A DNA stretch of 9,181 nucleotides. Source: an uncultured Bacteroidaceae bacterium (GTDB taxonomy: Bacteria; Bacteroidota; Bacteroidia; Bacteroidales; Bacteroidaceae). Made by a program: the position numbers and the translations under genes. Position 1 is the first letter of the stretch, and every line of letters starts with the position of its first letter. The DNA lies in the NCBI GenBank assembly GCA_904501945.1, contig CAJGCU010000088.1, positions 1 to 9,181 of the forward strand, in the 5' to 3' direction. Shown here in pieces: positions 1-6,034 of this stretch. The notes under the pieces are model-generated. The model did no database searches, was not told where the DNA came from, and was given only the letters and a program-made list of their open reading frames with translations.

Positions 1-190
1 TAATAAAAAATGCCTCAAAATCGATGATCCAAATCCCTGTAATCGCCCGTGAAGCAGCCTGCTGAAAAAAGTGCTAATCTGTGTCGTGGGTGATTCTGAA
101 GATGATGAGTTTTCGCTCGGCTGGACAATAAAATTACGTCGTGTCCGTCATCATAAATATGTTGCAGGGTGTAGCGTAACAGCGATGAAA
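1..190. other. Unassigned stretch at window start
   Basis: I see no supportable gene here. Reading frames are short, and the longest (minus strand, about 67 codons) runs across the terminator of the neighbouring gene and has no recognisable protein character. No TAnnTTTG promoter motif was found on either strand. One nested inverted repeat is visible: ATGATGA (102-108) can pair with TCATCAT (148-154), and inside it GGACA (123-127) can pair with TGTCC (142-146). This may be chance, a decayed gene, or part of a small RNA. The plus strand is also open from base 3 to a stop near 63, so the tail of a gene from the left cannot be excluded. Confidence 0.3.
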
Positions 191-227
191 TAAAACAAGG
201 GACTGTGTTGACTGGCACAATCCCTTG
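191..227 (-). terminator. Intrinsic terminator of the DUF4332 gene
   Basis: Read on the minus strand, CAAGGGA (227-221) pairs with TCCCTTG (202-196). After one mismatch, four more pairs (TGTG with CACA) close an 8-base loop. The stem is followed directly by TTTTATTT (195-188), a U-rich tract in the transcript. It starts about 20 bases after the DUF4332 stop codon, the expected place for a Rho-independent terminator. On the plus strand there is no T tract, so it acts for the minus-strand gene. Confidence 0.85.
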
Positions 228-247
228 CTGTGTGGAGGTGTGTTATT

Positions 248-655
248 TTAGTATGTCAAAATAACTGGTAGTTCCTTTGCCTGAGCAATCATCTTCTCCA
301 GTTCTGATACGCTTGGCACGCGGTTGCAGAGGTTCTTTTCTTCGTTTACTTCCACGAGTTTGGACTGAAGGTTAGCTGCAACTCTGTGACGGAATTCCTT
401 CACGGTGTCCACGCCTGCTGCTTCGAGCAGTTCTGCAAACTGACCAGCGATACCGTTGATGCGGAAGAGGTCAGAGTGGTTTGCCCATGTGAGGATGAGC
501 TTAGGACTGATACCTGTTTCCTCTGCCAATGCCTTGCGTCCAGCTGGAGTTGCGCATTTCTCCAGATATTCTTCTGTTGTCTTGATGCCTGCAGCTTGCA
601 GCTTCTCAGCATACGCAGGGCCAATGCCCTCTACTTCAATAATTTTGTAAGCCAT
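248..655 (-). CDS. DUF4332 helix-hairpin-helix protein
   Basis: A 135-residue soluble protein of the DUF4332 type, common in Bacteroidales and uncharacterised. Two helix-hairpin-helix-like units are visible. The first, at residues 9-23, reads EGIGPAYAEKLQAAG. The second, at residues 66-81, reads INGIAGQFAELLEAAG. Each is followed by a short helix (TTEEYL and TVKEF). The GIGP-type hairpin resembles DNA-binding modules in RuvA, DNA ligase and the RNA polymerase alpha C-terminal domain, so non-specific nucleic-acid binding is a reasonable inference, but it is not shown. There is no signal peptide or membrane segment. The ATG at 655-653 is chosen because the conserved first hairpin begins only eight residues in and a promoter lies about 75 bases upstream. 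The gene stands alone, with its own promoter and terminator, divergent from manA. The family call is fairly sure; the function is unknown. Confidence 0.85.
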   Translation of the reverse strand: MAYKIIEVEGIGPAYAEKLQAAGIKTTEEYLEKCATPAGRKALAEETGISPKLILTWANHSDLFRINGIAGQFAELLEAAGVDTVKEFRHRVAANLQSKLVEVNEEKNLCNRVPSVSELEKMIAQAKELPVILTY

Positions 656-732
656 AGTAATATAAAATTTTAGTGTGAATAATATATGAATGTTGTGTTG
701 GCCCGTTGGTACGAGACAGTCATCTTCGTTTG

Positions 733-762
733 CAAAGGTACTTAAAAAATGTGATAATCAAA
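733..762 (-). promoter_or_regulatory. Bacteroidota-type promoter for DUF4332 gene
   Basis: On the minus strand, TTTG (762-759) and TACCTTTG (740-733) are separated by 18 bases. They match the Bacteroidota -33 TTTG and -7 TAnnTTTG elements read by the primary sigma factor. Transcription would begin a few bases downstream, near 727, giving a leader of roughly 70 bases before the ATG at 655. The assignment rests on motif and spacing only. Confidence 0.75.
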
Positions 763-841
763 AAAAACTGGCGGTTTTCTGCTATAATACTTATTAATAT
801 GGATTTTTCTTGTTTAACTTTTCTAATTTCACTTTTTTCAT

Positions 842-849
842 TACCTTTG
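842..849 (+). promoter_or_regulatory. -7 promoter element for manA
   Basis: TACCTTTG matches the Bacteroidota -7 consensus TAnnTTTG. No good TTTG is seen at the expected -33 distance; that region is T-rich. The motif ends 22 bases before the manA ATG, so the leader would be very short, about 15 bases. The same TACCTTTG octamer serves the divergent gene on the other strand about 100 bases away. Confidence 0.65.
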
Positions 850-871
850 CAATGCATAAGAAAAAGAGAAG

Positions 872-1915
872 ATGGAAAAACTCTATCCATTCCTGTTTGA
901 GCCGAATCTCCATGCTATTGTGTGGGGTGGAAAACGTTTGCGTCCATACAAAGGACTACCTCTTGATGATGCTCCCATAGGCGAAAGCTGGGAGGTCAGT
1001 GCTGTTCCGTCAAGTACCAGTGTCATTAGCAATGGTGCATTTGCTGGACAGCTTCTCACCGATGTGCTCTCTCGTTTTCCTGAAGCCATCCTTGGCGATG
1101 CTGTGGCAAAGAAATATGGAAATCAACTGCCTCTTCTCGTTAAGTTCATTGATGCAGAGCAGGACTTGAGCATTCAGGTGCATCCTGATGATGGTATGGC
1201 GCAGCGGGTTCATGGGAAGTTTGGCAAGAGTGAAATCTGGTATGTTATAGATGCCAAGCCTGGTAGTTTTTTATATGCTGGTTTCAAGAATGAGATAAGT
1301 CCGGAAGAATATAAGAAAAAGGTGGCGGATGGCACAGTGACAGAGGTGCTGGCGAAGCACGAAGTGAGGGCTGGAGATGTGTTCTATTTGCCTGCTGGTC
1401 GAGTGCATGCTATCTGCGGCGGTATATTGTTGGCCGAGGTGCAGCAGTCGTCTGACGTTACTTATCGCATTTTTGACTATAACCGTCCAGGTATGGATGG
1501 AAAGCCTCGTGAACTGCATACGGAACTGGCTGCAGAAGCATTGGATTTTCATGTGGAAGACGATTATCGTACACAATACAGCAATTTGAACAATCGTGCT
1601 AATCGGGTCATTGATTCGCCTTATTTTAGCGTCCGTGTCACGGAACTGTCAGAGCCATTCCATCGCAATCTCGTCAAATACGATAGTTTTATCATTAGCA
1701 TGTGTATTAAGGGCGATTGCAAGATTCGGATACGGGCTACCCAAGACGAAATCTTACTTCGTGAAGGGCATAGCACCCTCATTCCTGCTTCTATCGCAGA
1801 CTATGATGTCATTCCTCTTGACAGGAAAACGCGTATTCTCGATGCTTATATCGACAACAAGGACCGCAGTCTTGGTAGCAAGATTACACGTTTCCTCCAC
1901 ATTACCAGTAAGTAG
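872..1915 (+). CDS. manA: Mannose-6-phosphate isomerase, class I
   Basis: Cytoplasmic zinc enzyme that interconverts mannose-6-phosphate and fructose-6-phosphate, linking mannose use and GDP-mannose/GDP-fucose synthesis to glycolysis. The 347-residue length fits the short bacterial class I form. The N-terminal cupin carries the metal site: Q102 and H104 in QVHPDD, E121 in KSEIWY, and H179 in AGRVHAI. R199, in the VTYRIFDYNR segment, sits where the family has its catalytic arginine. PLLVKFIDA before the metal motif is also typical, and a C-terminal cupin-like domain follows from about residue 250. The ATG at 872 gives the family's usual N-terminus (YPFLFEPNLHAIVWGG) and lies just after a -7 element; upstream AGAGAAG is only a weak ribosome site. 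The gene appears monocistronic: the next gene has its own promoter, and no strong terminator is visible between them. Confidence 0.95.
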   Translation: MEKLYPFLFEPNLHAIVWGGKRLRPYKGLPLDDAPIGESWEVSAVPSSTSVISNGAFAGQLLTDVLSRFPEAILGDAVAKKYGNQLPLLVKFIDAEQDLSIQVHPDDGMAQRVHGKFGKSEIWYVIDAKPGSFLYAGFKNEISPEEYKKKVADGTVTEVLAKHEVRAGDVFYLPAGRVHAICGGILLAEVQQSSDVTYRIFDYNRPGMDGKPRELHTELAAEALDFHVEDDYRTQYSNLNNRANRVIDSPYFSVRVTELSEPFHRNLVKYDSFIISMCIKGDCKIRIRATQDEILLREGHSTLIPASIADYDVIPLDRKTRILDAYIDNKDRSLGSKITRFLHITSK

Positions 1916-2016
1916 TCTTGGGGATGTTTGTGTCTGTGGAATTCTGGCATTTGGGCATGTAAGTATACCTGTTTGAAGGGTTCTTTGTTGTCTTTGAAAA
2001 AAAATATAAGGCTTTT

Positions 2017-2047
2017 TTTGTAGATAGATGCAAAAACACTATCTTTG
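2017..2047 (+). promoter_or_regulatory. Promoter of the ECF S-like gene
   Basis: TTTG (2017-2020), exactly 19 bases, then TATCTTTG (2040-2047): the best match in the window to the Bacteroidota -33/-7 consensus. Transcription should start near 2053. This matters for gene calling, because an upstream in-frame TTG at 2045-2047 lies inside the -7 box and would not be in the transcript. Confidence 0.85.
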
Positions 2048-2074
2048 TCGCCGAATGATAATCTTTTTACTAAT

Positions 2075-2560
2075 ATGAACAATCAACTTCAACTTACAAC
2101 AGCCAGCTCTTATCTGAAAGCTGCGCTTTTTATAGGAGCTAACATAGCTCTTCCGCATTTGTTCCACCTTGTTCCAGGAGGTGGTGTCATGTTTCTGCCA
2201 ATATATGTCTTTACCCTTTGTGGCGCATTGTGCTATGGTTGGCGTTTTGGATTGCTGACTGCTGTGATGACTCCATTGGCGGGTTATCTGCTTTTTGACG
2301 CTCCAGCTTTGGTGATGGTTCCTGATATGATGCTGAAGGGAGCCGTTTTGAGCGTCGTGGCTGCTTGGCTTATGGATAAGAATACAAGGGCGATTAAAAT
2401 TAATCCTCTTCTGGCCGTTGTCGCTTCGTGGCTGCTGGTTGGTTTGATGGAGTGGCCTTTCGTAGGTGCAGCTTTCGCTTTTCAGGATTTCGTTACGGGA
2501 TTGCCAGGCATGATGCTGATGACGCTTGCTGGTATGATTGCATTGAAACTGAAATCATAA
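2075..2560 (+). CDS. Probable ECF-transporter S component (membrane protein)
   Basis: A 161-residue, very hydrophobic inner-membrane protein with about six predicted helices: residues 14-32, 39-54, 57-74, 80-100, 111-134 and 143-159. The segment MFLPIYVFTLCGALCYGWRF (39-58), with an LPI..F.L.GA..G-R pattern entering helix 3, resembles substrate-binding S subunits of energy-coupling-factor vitamin transporters, as do the size and helix count. Such proteins bind a vitamin, precursor or metal and use a shared ATPase/T-component module. No such module lies nearby, so it would use one encoded elsewhere, and the substrate cannot be read from sequence. ATG 2075 is preferred over TTG 2045, which falls in the promoter -7 box; this gives a leader of about 22 bases with no clear ribosome site. 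Another small membrane-protein family is possible. Confidence 0.7.
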   Translation: MNNQLQLTTASSYLKAALFIGANIALPHLFHLVPGGGVMFLPIYVFTLCGALCYGWRFGLLTAVMTPLAGYLLFDAPALVMVPDMMLKGAVLSVVAAWLMDKNTRAIKINPLLAVVASWLLVGLMEWPFVGAAFAFQDFVTGLPGMMLMTLAGMIALKLKS

Positions 2561-2588
2561 CCTTAGAGAGAATTGATTGAAAATAGAG

Positions 2589-2618
2589 TGAAAGCGATTC
2601 CATTGTGGGTTGCTTTCA
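2589..2618 (+). terminator. Possible terminator after the ECF S-like gene
   Basis: TGAAAGC (2589-2595) pairs perfectly with GCTTTCA (2612-2618). Inside, TCCA (2599-2602) can pair with TGGG (2606-2609, one wobble) over a three-base loop. The hairpin starts about 29 bases after the stop codon. The following sequence (TTGTGTTT) is only moderately T-rich, so termination may be weak. The next gene has its own -7 element, which fits a transcription boundary here. Confidence 0.45.
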
Positions 2619-2737
2619 TTGTGTTTACAAGCAGATAGCAGATGGGCTTTTGTTGCATTTGCTTGGAATATTGTTCTGGACGGGACTGTTTTTGAAAATT
2701 TTATGAAGAGAATGGTGCTTTAAGAAATTTAAAAGCG

Positions 2738-2745
2738 TAACTTTG
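2738..2745 (+). promoter_or_regulatory. -7 promoter element for malic enzyme gene
   Basis: TAACTTTG fits TAnnTTTG exactly and ends 35 bases before the maeB ATG. The -33 region shows no clear TTTG at 19-20 bases, so this rests mainly on the -7 octamer and its position. AAAGGG at 2766-2771, nine bases before the start codon, is a possible Shine-Dalgarno sequence, one of the few in the window. Confidence 0.65.
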
Positions 2746-2780
2746 CCAGACGTTAGTTTTTTAATAAAGGGTAAAAGATT

Positions 2781-5093
2781 ATGGTAAAGATTAGTAAAGA
2801 AGCGGCTTTGCTTTATCATTCACAGGGAAAGCCAGGAAAAATAGAAGTTGTTCCAACTAAACCTTATAGCACACAGACGGATCTCTCGCTGGCGTATTCG
2901 CCAGGAGTTGCGGAGCCTTGTCTGGAAATAGAGAAGAACCCACAAGATGCCTATAAATATACGGCAAAGGGCAATCTTGTTGCTGTAATTTCCAACGGTA
3001 CGGCTGTACTGGGACTGGGTGACATTGGAGCGGTAGCCGGAAAGCCCGTGATGGAAGGAAAAGGTCTTCTTTTCAAGATATATGGAGGCATAGATGTTTT
3101 TGACATCGAAGTGAACGAAAAGGATGTTGATAAGTTCGTAGAGGCAGTCAAGGCTATCGCACCAACATTTGGCGGAATTAATCTGGAAGACATTAAAGCA
3201 CCAGAATGCTTTGAGATAGAGCGTCGTTTGAAAGAGGAACTTGATATTCCAGTCATGCATGATGACCAGCATGGTACGGCAATCATCTCCAGCGCAGGTC
3301 TTCTCAATGCGCTTGAAGTGGCGGGCAAAAAGATTGAAGATGTGAAGATTGTGGTGAACGGAGCTGGCGCTGCTGCAGTTTCTTGTACAAAACTCTATGT
3401 TGCGCTTGGTGCAAGAGTCGAGAATATCGTAATGCTTGATTCAAAGGGCGTAATTACTTCTGAGCGTGAAGGTTTGACGGAGTCAAAGCGTATGTTTGCG
3501 ACAGACCGGCGAGATGTGCATACACTTGCAGAGGCGATGCAAGGTGCAGATGTGTTCCTTGGCCTTTCTAAGGGAAATGTTCTTACTCAGGACATGGTGC
3601 GTTCTATGGCGAAATCTCCAATCGTGTTTGCGCTTGCTAACCCTATCCCGGAAATCTCTTACGAGGATGCGATGGATTCTCGGCCAGATGTGCTCATGTC
3701 AACTGGTCGAAGTGACTACCCAAACCAAATCAATAACGTAATAGGTTTCCCTTATATATTCCGTGGTGCGCTTGATGTGGAGGCTACGGCTATCAACGAG
3801 GAAATGAAGCTCGCAGCTGTGCGTGCAATTGCTGCATTAGCCAAGAAACCTGTACCAGATGTGGTGAACGAAGCCTACAAGGTGAATAATCTTTCATTCG
3901 GCCCAGATTATTTCATTCCGAAGCCAGTTGACCCACGTCTTATCACCGAGGTATCGATGGCTGTGGCAAAAGCCGCTATTGAGTCGGGAGTGGCGCGTAA
4001 AAACATTACTGATTGGGATGCTTATTGCTTGCATCTCAAAGAGTTGATGGGATATGAGTCAAAATTAACTCGTCAGCTCATGGATACGGCACGTTCTAAT
4101 CCGCAGAGAGTAGTTTTTGCGGAAGGCATCCATCCTAATATGCTTAAGGCGGCGGTTGAGGCAAAGGCGGAAGGCATCTGTCAGCCAATACTTCTTGGTA
4201 ATGATGAGATGATAACCAAGAAGGCGGCAGAGCTGGAACTTTCGCTTGAGGGAATAGAAATAGTCAACTTGAGGCATGACCGTGAGGCAGAGCGTCGTGA
4301 ACGCTATGCCCGTATTCTCACGGAAAAGAAGAGCCGCGAAGGTTATACGTTTGAGGAGGCGAACGATAAGATGTTTGAGCGTAACTATTTTGGTATGATG
4401 ATGGTTGAAACTGGTGAGGCGGATGCTTTCATCACTGGACTTTATACGAAATACAGCAACACCATAAAAGTGGCGAAGGATGTTATAGGCATACGCCCCG
4501 AATATAATCACTTTGCAACGATGCATATACTCAATTCCAAAAATGGTACGTATTTCTTAGCTGACACGCTTATCAACCGACATCCAGACACGGAAACTAT
4601 TATTGATGTGGCTCGTTTGGCGGAGCATTCAGTCCGATTCTTCAATCGAGAACCGGTTATGGCTATGCTTTCTTATTCAAACTTTGGTGCAGACGCTTGT
4701 GGAAGCCCTGCTAGCGTACATGCGGCTGTGGAATATCTGCATCAGAATTATCCGGAAATGACCGTTGACGGAGAAATTCAGGTTAATTTTGCCATGAACC
4801 GTGAACTTCGAGATAGGAAATATCCTTTTACACGACTTTTTGGCAAGGATGTCAACACGCTTGTGTTCCCGAATCTGAGTTCGGCTAACGCAACTTATCA
4901 GATGCTGCAGGCTATGAGTGGAGACGATATGGAAATCATAGGCCCTATCCAGTTGGGACTCAATAAGCCAATTCACTTCACCGACTTTGAAAGTAGTGTA
5001 CGTGATATCGTCAACATTACGGCTGTTGCAGTTATTGATGCTATTGTCGCGAAAAAAATGTGTAATAATATTGCTTGCGAAGCAGGAAAGTGA
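2781..5093 (+). CDS. maeB: MaeB-type malic enzyme with C-terminal phosphotransacetylase-like domain
   Basis: Oxidatively decarboxylates malate to pyruvate and CO2, usually producing NADPH; cytoplasmic. The 770-residue length matches the hybrid bacterial malic enzymes. The N-terminal malic domain holds Y39 in AYSPGVAEPC, K94 in MEGKGLLFK, and metal ligands E136/D137 in INLEDIKAP and D162 in MHDDQHGTA. The dinucleotide-binding fold begins with GAGAAA at 194-199 and contains ANPIPEI. From about residue 428 the protein continues into a phosphate acetyltransferase-like domain (ARSNPQRVVFAEG onward). In E. coli MaeB this domain does not make acetyl phosphate but binds acetyl-CoA as an allosteric signal; the same role is inferred here. 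Cofactor choice (NADP or NAD) is not provable by eye. All key residues listed are present and the frame is intact. DUF3467 follows after 98 bases with no visible terminator or -7 motif between, so read-through is possible. Confidence 0.95.
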   Translation: MVKISKEAALLYHSQGKPGKIEVVPTKPYSTQTDLSLAYSPGVAEPCLEIEKNPQDAYKYTAKGNLVAVISNGTAVLGLGDIGAVAGKPVMEGKGLLFKIYGGIDVFDIEVNEKDVDKFVEAVKAIAPTFGGINLEDIKAPECFEIERRLKEELDIPVMHDDQHGTAIISSAGLLNALEVAGKKIEDVKIVVNGAGAAAVSCTKLYVALGARVENIVMLDSKGVITSEREGLTESKRMFATDRRDVHTLAEAMQGADVFLGLSKGNVLTQDMVRSMAKSPIVFALANPIPEISYEDAMDSRPDVLMSTGRSDYPNQINNVIGFPYIFRGALDVEATAINEEMKLAAVRAIAALAKKPVPDVVNEAYKVNNLSFGPDYFIPKPVDPRLITEVSMAVAKAAIESGVARKNITDWDAYCLHLKELMGYESKLTRQLMDTARSNPQRVVFAEGIHPNMLKAAVEAKAEGICQPILLGNDEMITKKAAELELSLEGIEIVNLRHDREAERRERYARILTEKKSREGYTFEEANDKMFERNYFGMMMVETGEADAFITGLYTKYSNTIKVAKDVIGIRPEYNHFATMHILNSKNGTYFLADTLINRHPDTETIIDVARLAEHSVRFFNREPVMAMLSYSNFGADACGSPASVHAAVEYLHQNYPEMTVDGEIQVNFAMNRELRDRKYPFTRLFGKDVNTLVFPNLSSANATYQMLQAMSGDDMEIIGPIQLGLNKPIHFTDFESSVRDIVNITAVAVIDAIVAKKMCNNIACEAGK

Positions 5094-5191
5094 TTGCTGA
5101 CTGTAAAGAAAACATGCTGGAGTCCGAAGTGTTATAAAGAAGAGAAGAAGATAAAAGAAATATCTAAAAATGAATTATAATAAAAAGAATT

Positions 5192-5509
5192 ATGGAAGAT
5201 AATAATAATCAGCAGTTTCAGATAGAACTGAAGCCGGAAGTGGCAGAAGGTACATATTCCAATCTTGCCATCATCACCCATTCAAGTAGCGAAGTGATAA
5301 CAGATTTTGTTCAGATGATGCCGGGTATGCCAAAGGCTCAAGTGAAAAGTCGTATCATTATGGCGCCTGAACATGCAAAGCGCCTGCTTTTGGCGCTTCA
5401 GGAGAATATTCAAAAGTATGAAAAGCAATTTGGGGTAATACAGCTTGCACATCCTCAGGGTGAAGGACGTACGATTGCTCCTTTCGCTATAAAGAAAGGG
5501 GAGGCTTAA
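5192..5509 (+). CDS. DUF3467 protein
   Basis: A 105-residue soluble protein of the DUF3467 family, of unknown function. The family signature is clear: EGTYSNLAIITHSSSEVITDF (about residues 19-39), the MMPGMPKAQVKSRIIMAPEHAKRL region (about 43-66), then a helix ending in NIQKYEKQFG. There is no signal peptide, membrane segment or catalytic motif. From memory, homologues in other Bacteroidales lie between rpoC and rpsL; here the downstream rpsL side is kept but malic enzyme sits upstream. That suggests, without proof, a link to transcription or translation. The ATG at 5192 is the only start that keeps the whole domain. The upstream region is A-rich and lacks a clear ribosome site. No -7 motif is visible in the 98-base gap, so it may be transcribed with maeB. 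A very strong terminator follows five bases after the stop. Confidence 0.9.
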   Translation: MEDNNNQQFQIELKPEVAEGTYSNLAIITHSSSEVITDFVQMMPGMPKAQVKSRIIMAPEHAKRLLLALQENIQKYEKQFGVIQLAHPQGEGRTIAPFAIKKGEA

Positions 5510-5513
5510 TAAA

Positions 5514-5552
5514 TGTGCGCGCGGGAGTTTCTCCCGCGCGTACATATTTTTT
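5514..5552 (+). terminator. Strong intrinsic terminator after DUF3467
   Basis: A 14-bp stem (5514-5527 with 5531-5544, one G-U wobble, core GCGCGGGAG / CTCCCGCGC) closes a TTT loop and is followed by six T residues at 5547-5552. The stem is markedly GC-rich against the AT-rich surroundings. It begins five bases past the DUF3467 stop and should separate that gene from the str operon. On the minus strand a T-rich run is less clear, so it is mainly unidirectional. Confidence 0.95.
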
Positions 5553-5773
5553 ATTGGAAATTATAAATGTATATTGGGTCACCTTCCTTTTGCGAGAATT
5601 ATGTCGTTTTGTGCATCTTTGAGGAGGGCTTTGGTGTGGAAAAGGAGTGATTTTGAATGTCTTTTTGTGTGCTTTTGTAATGTCGATATTGCTTTTTGAT
5701 GCTTTTTTAATGTTAAAAATTATTAAAAAGTAATTATTTTTGATGAAAGAGCGGAAATAAATCCCTTTTAAAA
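5553..5773. other. AT-rich non-coding tract upstream of str promoter
   Basis: No gene is supported here. From about 5700 the sequence is strongly AT-rich and contains an AT-only inverted repeat: TTTTTAAT (5704-5711) with ATTAAAAA (5722-5729). A second TAnnTTTG match, TATTTTTG at 5735-5742, lies here without a good -33 partner. It could be an additional upstream promoter for the str operon or a chance match in T-rich DNA. The tract may act as an UP-like element for the strong promoter that follows. Confidence 0.4.
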
Positions 5774-5804
5774 TATGTTGTTTGACAGAAAATGTGTAAC
5801 TTTG
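5774..5804 (+). promoter_or_regulatory. Promoter of the str operon
   Basis: TAACTTTG (5797-5804) matches the Bacteroidota -7 element. Nineteen bases upstream is TATG (5774-5777), a partial match to -33 TTTG; TTG at 5778-5780 is the alternative at a short 16-base spacing. Transcription would begin near 5810, leaving a leader of about 225 bases before rpsL. Confidence 0.75.
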
Positions 5805-5825
5805 CACCACTTTTTGGAGTAGTGC

Positions 5826-5986
5826 GTGCCTTTGTTAGGCGCCTTAGTATCGTGTAAAGATGCCTCCTGTTGGTGATTTTGAGGGTTGATGACGGATACG
5901 ATACGTAAATTTAGCACGAAGCAAAGCGAGTAGCTGACCACAAAGCAGAAATCCACTTCTGTGGGAAGGGAAAGGGTGGGCACTCG
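5826..5986 (+). promoter_or_regulatory. Structured 5' leader of the rpsL-rpsG-fusA mRNA
   Basis: The long untranslated leader has three self-complementary segments. Hairpin 1: GTGCCT (5826-5831) with AGGCGC (5837-5842), six pairs, one wobble. Hairpin 2: GTATCGTGT (5847-5855) with ATACGATAC (5896-5904), nine pairs with one wobble; inside it CCTC (5863-5866) can pair with GAGG (5881-5884). Hairpin 3: CGAGT (5927-5931) with ACTCG (5982-5986), enclosing CCAC (5938-5941) with GTGG (5976-5979), and CCAC (5953-5956) with GTGG (5961-5964) over a TTCT loop. Pairings were found by eye, not folded. No T tract follows, so it is not a simple terminator/antiterminator. A ribosomal-protein-binding or growth-rate-control leader is an inference. 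Confidence 0.5.
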
Positions 5987-6034
5987 ACAGAATGACAATA
6001 ATTAATAATAATCATAATAAAAAAATTAAACAAA

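Noticed and set aside
15..218. 67-codon minus-strand frame at the window start
   Set aside because: It overlaps the terminator hairpin of the DUF4332 gene, has no promoter or ribosome site, and its translation is unlike a folded protein family.
2045..2074. TTG-initiated N-terminal extension of the ECF S-like protein
   Set aside because: The TTG is part of the -7 promoter box, so it should not be transcribed.
2820..3328. Two minus-strand open frames of 125 and 150 codons inside maeB
   Set aside because: They lie opposite a highly conserved coding region, and their translations show no family character; they are shadows of maeB.
4065..4526. 153-codon minus-strand frame inside maeB
   Set aside because: Antisense shadow of the phosphotransacetylase-like domain, with no promoter motif.
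5170..5202. Ten-codon frame (ATG 5170 to TAA 5200) overlapping the DUF3467 start
   Set aside because: An upstream regulatory peptide was considered, but it is tiny, has no ribosome site, and lies in A-rich sequence where such frames arise by chance.
5487..5998. Two minus-strand frames across the DUF3467-rpsL gap
   Set aside because: One runs through the strong terminator and the other through the str promoter and leader hairpins; composition is not protein-like.
5510..6034. tRNA, 6S-like RNA or riboswitch in the large gap
   Set aside because: No cloverleaf or known aptamer pattern was recognised; the pairing seen is better described as an operon leader. An Infernal/Rfam scan would decide.
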